Origin: Homalodisca vitripennis
Taxonomy: Eukaryota > Arthropoda > Insecta > Hemiptera > Cicadellidae
Length of the DNA: 64,000 nucleotides
NCBI RefSeq assembly: GCF_021130785.1
Contig: NC_060207.1
Location: 101,845,001 to 101,909,000, forward strand
Direction of reading: 5' to 3'
Shown here: positions 42,301 to 54,300 of the stretch, piece by piece
Numbering within the stretch: position 1 is the stretch's first letter
How the letters are laid out: every line of letters begins with the position of its first letter
Made by a program: the position numbers and the translations under genes
The notes under the pieces: model-generated
Database searches by the model: none
What the model saw: only the letters and a program-made list of their open reading frames with translations
Told to the model about the DNA's origin: nothing

Positions 42301-45300
42301 AGCAACGAATTTAGCCGTATTGTACTATCTTCAGATTAGAGTATTTCATAATTGTTTTAACCCGCGATGAGGCGCGTTGTTAGATGGCAATCTATACAAT
42401 TTAGTAGTTACATTGTATTTTTTTTCAATTTTTGTCTGACCACAATGAAGGTTTGACAATGATCCGTCGACCATATGAGGCATTGGTTTTTCTGAGAAAC
42501 CCGACAATTCAACCCTAACCGGAAGGGAGGGGGGAGTTCTGAAGTAGAACACGCCTGCCGCCTTAGTTGCCATCTAGACACGCGCCTAGTTACGTACCGC
42601 TGTTGTGTAGATGCCATCTAACGACGCGCCCGTTTACGTTATAAAACTTGTGATGTAGTGAATAATGCAAACGTGTTAGTTTTTTATTTGTTTATAAATA
42701 AACTGTTTTTGTGTACTTACGATTATAGTTCGTGTAAGTACTAATTACAATGGCGAAAAAAAACCAACGAAGACGCAATAATAAGTTGGTTAGAAGATAG
42801 TGACCACAGTGAAAGTGAATTGTATTTTTCATCAAACAGTGAAATTGATGGCCCATCTGACCATTATGAACACAATACTGCAACTGAACAGTCTAGTGAC
42901 GAAGAAAGTAATTCGACCCCTGAACAGGCACGAGAAGAAACCAATGGTAATTGATGATCCCAGTAGGCCTTTGCCTTCACAAGCAACGGGATCAGCACCA
43001 CACAGCTTCAATCTGATCAGGTAGCTAATGCCAATTTGTTTTATGTCGGAAAAAGATCCCTTTTGCAAATGGTTGATTCACAAAACCGTTTGAAGCAAGA
43101 CAATCTAAAACTCGCAAACAAAATATTGTTACAAAATTACCTGGAGTCAAAAGGGCTGCTAGAGACTGTCAAACTATTGTTGAATGTTGGAAATTATTTT
43201 TTCCTGATCAAACAATTGAAGATATTGTCAAATATACAAATACACAGTTAGACAGCGTACGATACAAATATTCACGAGAGAGAGAATTGTTTGCCAACCA
43301 ATTTATGAAGAAATGTTAGGTTTCTTTGGAATTTTGTACCTGTTAGGTGTAAAAAAAGCTAGTCACCTAAATACAGCTGATATCTGGAAAACTGATGGAA
43401 CAGCACCAGAATTCTTTAGGGCTGTAATGAGTGAAAAAAAGATTTCACTTACTAGTTAGATGCATTAGATTCGATGATAAAATGACACGAGCGAATAGGA
43501 GGGAAGCTAGATTAACATAGCAACCAATCAGAGATGTTTTTGAAAATTTTGTAAATCGTTTGCTCGGACAATTACTCTCTCCGGGAGAATATGTTACTTT
43601 AGATGAGATGCTAGAAGCTTTCCGAGGAAAATGTAAGTTCAGGACAATATAATTAGCAATAAGCCTGATAAGTATGGCGTAAAGATATATGCTCTAGTGG
43701 ATGCTAGAACTTTTTTATACTCTGAACATGGAAATATATCCAGGAAAGCAGCCAGAGGGTCCATTTGTTTTAGACAACACTGTAAACAGCGTTGTGAAAA
43801 GACTTATCAAACCAATAGATGGCACAGGCAGAAATGTCACAATGGACAACTTTTATACCAATGTTCCACTTGCCAACGACCTTTTTGTTAATCACAGAAC
43901 AACAATTGTTGGTACCATTAAAAAAAAACAAAACCCCAGATACCTAAATGTTTTCTAGAGGTTAAAGAAAGAAATGTTGGAAGCAGTATGTTTGGCTTTC
44001 CATGCTTACCAAATAACTCTTTGTTAGTTTCCCATGTGCCTAAAAGGCATAAAAATGTACTTATGCTGTCTACCTTTCACAATGATGACACTATTGACCA
44101 GACAATGACATGAATAAACCTGAAGTCATCACTTTTTACAACATGACTAAGGGAGGAGTCGACGTTGTCGACAGAATGAAAAAAGAAATATAAGGTCGGA
44201 AGAGTGAGTAACAGATGGCCGTTGACAGTGTTCAACGGCTTATTGAATGTTGCCACGATCAATGCACAGATCATCCACAAGGCCAACACTAACACTATTA
44301 TGGCTAGAAGAGTGTTTATTACCGAATTGGCAAAGACTATTGTGAAACCACATTTAATGAAGCGAGCTACAATTGAAGTACTTCCTCTGAATTTGAAATC
44401 AAGCATTAGTACCGTTATGGGCCAGCCTCTTCCATCGACAAGTCACACAAAAGGTAAGAATATTTTTATATAACATTATTGGTATGTAACAAGGAAGGTT
44501 AGGTACATTTTTATTTTAATATATACATGAAATGACTAAATATAGGCACTCTAGAAACTGTAATACTCAAAAATATAATTACTTATGGGATTTTTCAGGT
44601 ACCAATGGAAGAAAACCAAGGTGTGCCTATTGTCCCCACCAGAAAGAACCGGTTTACTCCCTATCAGTGTGAAAGCTGTAGTAAAGCAATATGCAAAGAA
44701 CACACGGGACTCAACGAAATATTGGTGTAATGAATGTTTGGCACAAGAAACACAATGAGGAAGACAGTAACTAAGTCACATTGTGCAAAAGAACTAATAC
44801 ATAACATCAATTTTGTTTGTAATAAAAATAGCTTTATAAAAAATATGTTTTGTTTATTTATAAATAGGAAACATAATTTTATAGGTAGAGTAGATTATAA
44901 ATACAGTTTCATGATAGCCCGAACAAAATATAAATGCCTTAAAAACAAATAATAACATCGAAAATCAAATGTTAGATACCATCTATACGCGCGACCGCTT
45001 ACGTAACTTTTAATCACGCGACCAACGGCGGGTTTAATTAAAAAAAGTATAGTAAACTATACATTTTCTAAAACTATAAAACATTTTCAACATTTTGGAT
45101 ATTTTGGAAATATTTTTTTTCACACAATATGTCTTTTATAGGTGCACCCCCACCACTTTTACATACCTTTTTTATTTTTTGAAAACAAACTTAGTAAAAA
45201 AAAGTGATAAATTTCTTATATTTTTGGGTTTTTATTTCCATGAATAAAAAGTAAATTTTCTTGTGAAAACAGTCATATATAATACATATAGGTTTATAAT

Positions 45301-48300
45301 CAAATTATATTAAAAAAAAAATAAAAACCAATACTACTGCAAACGGCACAATATTAAAAAAAAAAAAATTTAAATGTGTAAAGTTCATTTTTATTTTTTT
45401 TTTCTATAATTATGGTAAGTATAAAAAAGTAAAAATTTTAAAATTATAAAGTCACTGTACTCAGGATCGTCAATGTTACGAGACATGTTATTTATCACTA
45501 ATAATGAACACGGTACTTTGGAATTATACCGACCACACCCAGACATGAATCGTTATTTTACATTTTGCTTCTACTGATTACTAGATTAGCGTAGAACAAT
45601 ATTTCGTCAATATAAAACAGGAATTGTCTTATCGCAAACCCCTCCCCATCCTCAGACAGAGGTCAAAGTTGAGCGGTCTAGTAGATAACGTGATTGCAGA
45701 GTCTCGCTGCCCGTTCAGCTGGTGCGTCGCTTTGTTGTACTTCCGTGTTTTACCTCTACATTTCTCCAAACACAAAAATTCAATAAAAACAAACATGATC
45801 AAACTAAAACTAAACTCTTTATAGAAAAAACACTCAAAACTTGTTTTTATTCTTCTTTCAGCCTTCTCGCTGATGTCAACGAAAGGAAAACATCCCTCGA
45901 GATAGTACCTATCAGTAAAATATCAAATTCTAGAGGATCTGATCAGAAATATAAATTGAATTGTAATGGAAATGCAATTATGTACCGCGCAAATCATGTG
46001 ATGCCGCGTGGCCTGTCGTAATCAGGATTCTCGAGAAAGATAAGATAACAGCGACAACAATACCGATCACAATGCCTGGAAATGCTTGTAATTTTGTAAT
46101 TAAAGAGTTGTTTTTTCGTTCTATCATGTTTGTTTAGCTATAAATTTATATTTTTGTGTTCTTCATACTGGTGTGGTCGGTATAATCCCAAAGTACCTGA
46201 ACACTAAATAGGTGACACTAAACACTAAAATGACACTAAAAACACTAAATGAATACTAAAACTAAGATATCAATACTTTTAAAAAATAAATAAAAACCAA
46301 ATAAACAGAAAACACGACGAAGGAAACCGACTCAGCGATGGTTAGACACGCACTACCTGAAGCCAAACTGCAAACAAAAGCGTGTGCGCAGTACGGCGTC
46401 TGTGCCGTGTGGCGGGGAGAGTGTCTAGACACCGCGTCTATTGTTTCAAACAATGTAACGCGACAGCTATATTTTGACGCTTGACATAGGTCAATAACCC
46501 ACACACATGGTTGACGCATACTGTTAGTGACATTGATCGGATTTAAAAGGAACTTAAATTTGCTATAGACGCAGTTTTGTGTCGATGCGCCGTACCGCGT
46601 CTTTGCCGTTTGGAGATAGTTTGTCTATGCACCATACGGCGTCTGTGACGTTATAAGGGTTAATACATGTTTCGGGGTGGCTCCCTGGGGGTTTTATGAT
46701 GCTTTTAAAAAATTCTGTGTTTTTACAGTAATTATGTTATAAACTCATACTATATATCTTTTTAAAGATAGAGATACATACTTTTTTAAATGTATACAAA
46801 TATAAAGTTTATTTTCAAAATAAAAATTTTACATAATATTGAATGTTATGTAAAAAATACAAAAAAAGTTTTTGCTACATAGCTTGTTAGTTCAGGTAGT
46901 TCGCCTTAGTATGGTAATTTTTAAAGCACAATGGTCTGAATCAAATACAGGATCTCGCACATTTTCATTTAGATCGTTCATAAAATCAATATTTGGTCCC
47001 CGTGTGTATCAAAATCATCGTCACTTTCCGATTCGGAGTCAAACAAAAGATCGCGAATTGCATCACTTTTGATTTCATCACCCATATTATTTAATCTCGA
47101 AAGTAATAAGAAAAGAATATAAAACAGAATCAATGGAAAGTCAAGAAGAAAGAACAAAGCGAGTGTAAATACAAAACAAAACACACGGATAGCCTCACAT
47201 TGCTTGCATTTGCCTTTACTTCATTCAGTAAGAAACTAAAGTTCTGATTATTTACAAACAGTTAAATTCACATTTAGAATACATTATAATAACATTTGCT
47301 TCAGTATTTGTCGGAAAGATTTGTAGAAAACTTAGTAAGACATCACTAAGACTCACAACAACACACAACGTGAAACACTACAAAGCAAACTGACAGTACC
47401 GACGATCAGCCGTGGCGCCTACGATCAGCTGTCTAGACTCGCTTTATAGTACGACGAAAAATATACTATTTCATTACTTAAACGTGACCCAGGGATCTCA
47501 AAACCAACAAATACGAACTTAGACAACCAATGAACATAATAAAAATGTTTGAATCCAAAAATAAGATGACTGAGCTAAATAATACAATTAAATAACACGA
47601 CCCGAGCCATACTCGGGCACCGGTAGCAGGCGCTGCCGACGCGGCCCGACCTATACTCGGGCTCAGGGTACAAGTGTTAATAACTGGCCTCTTTTTTTGT
47701 ACATTTGCAAGCTTTTCAAAAAACAAATATTGCTAAATAACCATTAGACAGATTTTCATAACTTTTGTTTTGGTTTTTTGGCAATAAATTAAAGAATAAT
47801 ACATATTATTTCTGGTAAAAATACAATATATTTTTAATGTGTGTTTAGTATGAAAGTCTTTTAATGATTTTTTTATAAACTTTTGAGTTCCATTCAAAAT
47901 TTTCTATATGTATTACTTTTTTAGAATTTTTAGCTATACCATATGAAATGCCATGAACTTATAAACAGAATTCATATAAAATATTATATATTTCTTAAAA
48001 AAAAAACAAGCATAAAAAACATATCATATAAAAAACTATTGCTTGATCACCAGCACTACTACAGAGAAAGATTGAGCTAGTAACATCGTGTAATGCCTAT
48101 AAGAGGTGGTTTTCATTGTCTTCAAAGTTATTGTCATTCATTGTTATTAATAATAGACATCAGATAAAGCATAAAATAACACTGCTTACACAATAAAATA
48201 ATTCAAAAAAAGATCGTCAAACTTTTATGCACTTGACAGGAATACTGGAAACAACAAAACAAACGAAAGCTTGTTGCTATGGAAACATAAAAATATTAAT

Positions 48301-51300
48301 ATTGATATTATTACACCAATAAATGTAAATTGTATTCTGCTTTATGGTTTGTTTTTACATTAAACACAATTATGGAATGAAGTAAACAATGATACTAGCC
48401 AAACGCTTAATGCACATTTGACCAATTAATTAAACCTTTTTTCAATTAATTGGTCAAAAAGACAGTTCAATCATAATTAATTATAACTTCAAAGACCACA
48501 AGAAGAAAACAAGACCAAGGGGCATTAATTGATACATATAGAATGCAGTTAATGGTTACTCGGATATTTCAACTGTGTACTATATTAAATTGCACCTAAA
48601 TACGGATTGTCATGTCAATAAAAACCGGCATTTTACAAGGTTTTCACCAGATCTGATATATTTATGCCGCACCACTCAAAGGGATAATTAAACAACCCCA
48701 TTTAATGAACATGTACAAAATTCTAAATTGACCTCAAAATTACCCAGCACCTTATACATATTTTTTGTATGATACTGTATGTTGTGGTTTATTGCCTGTA
48801 AGACATATGTATTATTAGTAAAATAAAATTCATAGAATAGATGTACAGATAGTTGCTGGAAAGGAAGTCTCGTATTGCAATTCGAGACAAACATCCTCCG
48901 GATGTAAGTAGATACGCACATCCGCCCAGACGCCGATGGTGAACAAACAGGAAATGCTTATTTGTAAAAACCGTGCGACAATGTAAGGGACAGCCATGCT
49001 GATATGGAAAATTGTTACTCACCAATTATGATGGAGAGATTTGGCAGAGGCGTGGTCAATGAGCTGGCGGGAGAAGAACATCAAAACTGAAGAACAAGGA
49101 GGAGAGGTGGAAGTCGAGACTGGGAATTCGTAAAGTGAAGTTCGGGAGTGTTTGTGTTCGTGTGCGGAAAAATATCTCTAGGCGTAATAAGTGTGACGTG
49201 AAATAAAATGTAAGTAATTTTAAGAACTTAGTATATTTTAGGGTTCATTAATCATTTTCAATTCCATATCTATTTAAATGTTCACAATTTCGAAAATATA
49301 AATTCATGTAAATGTTTAGCTATTTTAAAGAAAGTTTCTCATGTTAGTCCATGAACTCATTATTATTGCAACACTACAAAATTACTAGTAAATGTTATAA
49401 TGAATTAAATTCAAAATAAATTGTAATGAATAATTTAATATTAAATATGTCTTCAAAGTATTAAGACATTAAGTTTTGTGCTTAATATGTCGATTGACGC
49501 AATCAATTAATCAATTTAATGAAATGTTGTCACAAATAAATGTGTTGGTTCATTTGAGGGTATTTGTACTGCCAATCTAACCTATTATTAAATCCTCTCA
49601 CAGCAACCCTTGCTCAAAATATGTCACAACCTTAATCTTAAACTAAACCAACCCTACAAAACCTTACATCCGGAGGATGTTTGTCTCGAATTGCAATACG
49701 AGACTTCCTTTCCAGCAACTATCTGTACATCTATTCTATGAATTTTTATTTTATTAATAATACATATGTCTTACATGCCCAAGTGCTCACTGATGTGCAT
49801 TACCAACAGTGATGATAAATATTAGTTTTCTGTTTCATCAGCATTATCACTCTACCAGACCTGAACTAAAGTGATAAATTCTTTTATGAGCACTGTTTTA
49901 ACTTAAAATCCCTACCTAAAAGTGTTTTGAACAACACCGTTCAAATTGTAATCAGTAATATTGACCACTTATTTTTATTCACTTTTTAACACTTGAATAT
50001 CTAACAAAATGGTCAAAGAGATTTTGAATTGGTAAGAAAATTCTTTTATATAAACTTCTCCTTCTTCTAAGCAACTGCCTTTTGCGCACCCCAGAAATAT
50101 ACTATGAGGCCAACCAGCTCATTTACTTATTTAAAACCATTTATTTATGGAAAATTGTTAAAGTCTATGAAAAGAAATAGATTCTTATTTATCTATCTTC
50201 CTAACCAAAAGTTGGCCTTATTCTGAATCCTACATAATTTCCATACCTACCTGATTAAGTAGGATAGTTTGCTGTTGCTGGGCAGGGATGGCTATCTGGG
50301 GGCTGGAGGCAGGTTGTGGAGCAGCCACCTTTGTGGGGGCATTCACTCCCACACTGCCTGGGGGCTTGGGCAGGATTTGTGGGGGCTGCTTGGTCTTAAT
50401 AGTGCTCACTCCCCCACCAGTCACTGTACGACATACATTAGGTTACTAAACAACTTTCTAAACTTTATCTTAGTTTAGGCAAGATAATAATTACATAGAA
50501 CTTCATACATCTAAAAGGTTTCTTATCATTGTACCAACAGACTCAAATATCCAATATTCGTTTATATATAATTCACTGCTTACAACACAAGAATACATAA
50601 ACAATAATTAGAAAGACAACTAAGCAATTAATGGTGGACGTGAATTAGTCTCCAATTTTAAAACTATGGCGTAAAGAAATGGCATCCACTATAGTACAGA
50701 TAGAGTCTAGCATGAAAAAGCTATGACAGTTAACTTTTTATTCTCTTCTTTATCCTCATTTACTTATCTTTTTAATTTGTGGGAGTTTAATCAATATCAG
50801 TGACCTGTTTTAAGGATGGACTATTTAAAAAAAAATTGAAAATATGCTGAAAAGTGACAACTGTAATATATTTGTTAAAAGGCTACTTCTTTGGTAACCA
50901 TGAATAAAAATTTGGATTAACGAGGTAACAGTAAAATAAGCAATGAAACTGTAAAACATTTACATTTTGGACCACCCTGTATACAAAAAGCAAATTAAAT
51001 TAAACTTTTAAAAAAAATGATCAGTGAATAGAGACCTTTAAAATGAGGTACAGTTCGACCTACCTTTATATTTGGAAATCTTTCAAAAATAAAACTCCCC
51101 GAAGTTCAATTTTGGGGTATTATTGGGTGTTAAAAATTGTTTTTCAAAATTCATTGGGGATTTTCTTCTGACTCCTTGTGGGGGTCATAGATCTGGAGAT
51201 GATAAACCGTTAATTACCCTGACCTTTTGACAAAGTAGTGAGTCATTGTATACATGTTAAATTTGATTTTTATGTCTAGTAACTATAAACCAAGTTTTGT

Positions 51301-54300
51301 AGCTGTATCTTAAATCTTTTTAAAAATATTTAGTTGTGCCAGAACTTTTTGGATACCTTGTTTACAAAATCTCTAATTTGAAACTTATTAGATTTGTGTT
51401 AGGCTACAGAATTTTATCCATTTCTTAAAATCTGTAACTAGGCTATGTAATGCATTATTGGCTGAGTGTTAGCAAAGCCTATTAATCGAGGAGTTGGAAT
51501 ATATGTTTGTCCATAAAATATCTTGAAAACGAACTATCCTATTTGATATTTGACAATGTGAATGAAGCTTCATTTCTATACGAGGAACACTGACTTCAAT
51601 GATGGTGCATTTCACTCCATAGGATTTGGCTGAGTGTTAGCAAATATTTTTACATAGGATGGCCACTCAAAATCTCTTTTCAAATCCCCGATTTTTCCGT
51701 AAAAATTTCCGATTCTCTGATCCATCTTCAAACCAAATAAACAACTGTAATACTTTATTTAACTCTTCATCTAATGGTTTATCATCACCACATCTATTTG
51801 CACGAAATGCCATGAAGCTGCGATAGTCTAGCAAATTTCATCATTAGTTTAGCAAGAAATTCACTATCACATATTTCAAGATCCATAGTTTTTAATCTCT
51901 GTGTCTTTCAATGAGTTGATTTAAACTTGTTTATACCTAATAATCTTCCTTTCTGTGATGTTTGGAAAATACAAGTATCCAATCCAGAAAAATAAAGAGA
52001 GCAAACAATTGCCAAAACAGCGCTACATTGAGTCAGCGTACAGTTCAAATTGCATGTAAGAGGTCTGTGGTGCACAAACCTCTTATGGTACGAGCCCACC
52101 ATTTTGCTGGTACACAAGGTTGGTTCAATAAAGCAAATAACTAAACCAAATACTTTCATCTGAACTCTACTTTTAACTTTGTTTTGACCTCTTGGGAAAA
52201 AACAAGCCTAAGAATGCCATGCTACTTCAAAGAAATTTGCAAGAGATTCAGCAAAATTGATATATTTTTAAAACTACTGGTCGTACCCTCCATCTTCTGC
52301 CTTAAAGTCATAGAAAATGGTAGGTTATAAAATGAGCTTTCATAGTATATTCTATTTAAGTAAAAATATATGTGTATACACACACAGAACAGTACCTTCC
52401 ATATTTGCTCCCAGAATACGAGCACAATTAACATTATCAATTACTGGCTCTTAAGTATTGTGTGTTTGCCTTTTAGTATCACCCCATCACTACAAAACAA
52501 CACTACAAAGTAAATAAATACATGATATGCTGTGGTTCAAGTTACAACATGTTCATTAGATTATTATGAATACGAAACAACACGACCTAAGTCTCCTCAC
52601 ACGTTAGTCTATTTGGTTTGAAGAGTTCAAATTGTACGACCGATCCTCACATGTGCAGAGAAGACGTTCAGATCGGAGACACGATGGGGATTTCCACTAG
52701 ATTCTGCCAGCTGGCCATCTGCTAACTGATGACAATATGAAGCTGCATATACACTGGCAAGTAAACTTGCAAGAGAATTTACACACCTACTGTAGCATAA
52801 TATAACAATGTAAACAATTTTAATCGTAAGAACTGTCGCAAGTACTTGCTACAGCTGTACCACTGTTTATGGGAATCAATACCAAGTTTGTTCACACATG
52901 GTTGTTTCGGCAATGTTTAGAATTGAAATTTTTATGGCCGATACTGCTCTCCAGTTCTTGCAAATAACTAGTAATGGCAGTGCTTGCAAGAGCTCTAGTG
53001 CCCGTTTAGACTACCGATTTTTACTGTTGGACAAACAACTTGCCAAACTTTTTGCCAGTGTAAACACAGCTAGTTTTTTTCCGAATGATTGTCTGTCATT
53101 CTTTCTGTCAATAATAAGATGAAAATTGACTTGAAACATGCATTGAACCTCAGTAAATCTTGTTATGTGACACATTCATGTATATCAGAAGTGAATAAAC
53201 ATATTTTAATTAAAACATATTCTAATTAGATAAATCCCAATAATAAAAATTGAATTTAATTTTGCCAAATGTCAACTGACCAGTGTTGCGAGTAGCCTGC
53301 TGGTGGAAGATCTGCAGCACTTGGGGCGGAGCCCCCATCACCTGATGTAGGGGGTGGGGCTGGGGCGTGACTCGGTGCTGGGCTGAGGGCGAGGGTGTGA
53401 GCGAACGGGACGAGAACGGCGAGCCGGGCTTGACTGTGGCCTGGCTCCCCACTCCCACACCCACCTGTGACACATAAGTTACAGGGACGGTACTATTATA
53501 TTTAAAATGTCAATGTACAAAATGTTTGACAGAGTAATGCATGTTTAAAGAGAGAAAAGTACTAACATGTTTAATCCAGAAAATATTGTTAGAATTCTCA
53601 CAAAGTCGCCTTTGGATCCCTACTGTAGATCTTTATTTCAGAATCTCAATATTTTAACTATTTATAATCTTTTTATTTTTGACACAACCATATATTTTTA
53701 AAACTTTTTACACTGTGATAAAGCAAAAAATTATTATTCATATGCGACATGATGTCAATTAAAAATTGATGTACCCCTTGCTGTACATTTAGCTAAATCA
53801 AGAGTCAGTCACTTATTTTTTTATGAAAATAAATATTCATTATCAATGATTAATTAATAAGGAACAAAAATAGTTTTAAAGAAAGAGGAGACAGAGGAAA
53901 TGCTGCTGAATACACCTAGAATGCTGGGGGAAAATATAACAGAGCCATGAGGATATTATTCCAATAGACATTGATAGAAAATATGTTGAAAATGGTTACA
54001 GCAATTATTGGTAGTGAAAATTTTGGAAAAAATAGAAAAGCTAGAGAAGGACTTTTGAATATATCTGGAAGTATTGATGAGACTGAAGAAAACAGGCATA
54101 GTGAAACTGCAAATTAGCCAGTAGCTAATACTGAAAAATGTGGTGCTCTGTTGTTGATGAGACTAAAGTTAAATTAAAATGAAAGTTAAAACAGAAACAA
54201 GATTAAGAGAGATGATGGCCGAGTGGTCTGAGTTGTCGGTCTTTAGGTCTGAGCTAGAGGTAGCAGAGGTTCAAATCTGTCTGTGGCCATTGCACCTTTT

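Larger units (their letters stand above)
41674..46659 (+). mobile_element. Element E, composite piggyBac-like insertion
   Basis: The left end at TTAA 41670-41673 is CCCTACAACTGGCAGTCGCC; the right end at TTAA 46660-46663, reversed, is CCCTTATAACGTCACAGACG. The left end has two copies of TGGCAGTCGCCTGA (41681 and 41727). The right end has three copies of GGCGTCTGTGCCG-type words (46395-46650). The ends match only partly, so pairing them is tentative. A 5' leader-like part (41850-41990) ends with a donor-like CGTAAGT. It contains a second piggyBac and element F. Confidence 0.45.
40029..50250 (-). other. BICRA intron carrying a chain of TTAA elements and a foldback
   Basis: A 10.2-kb intron almost filled by elements B, E (with nested piggyBac and F), D, C and the foldback at 48797-49775. 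49.8-50.25 kb is AT-rich and unassigned. Confidence 0.7.

Noticed and set aside
54211..54290. Possible functional tRNA gene (A and B boxes present)
   Set aside because: No paired acceptor stem or proper anticodon arm; the flanking body recurs elsewhere, so SINE is the better call.
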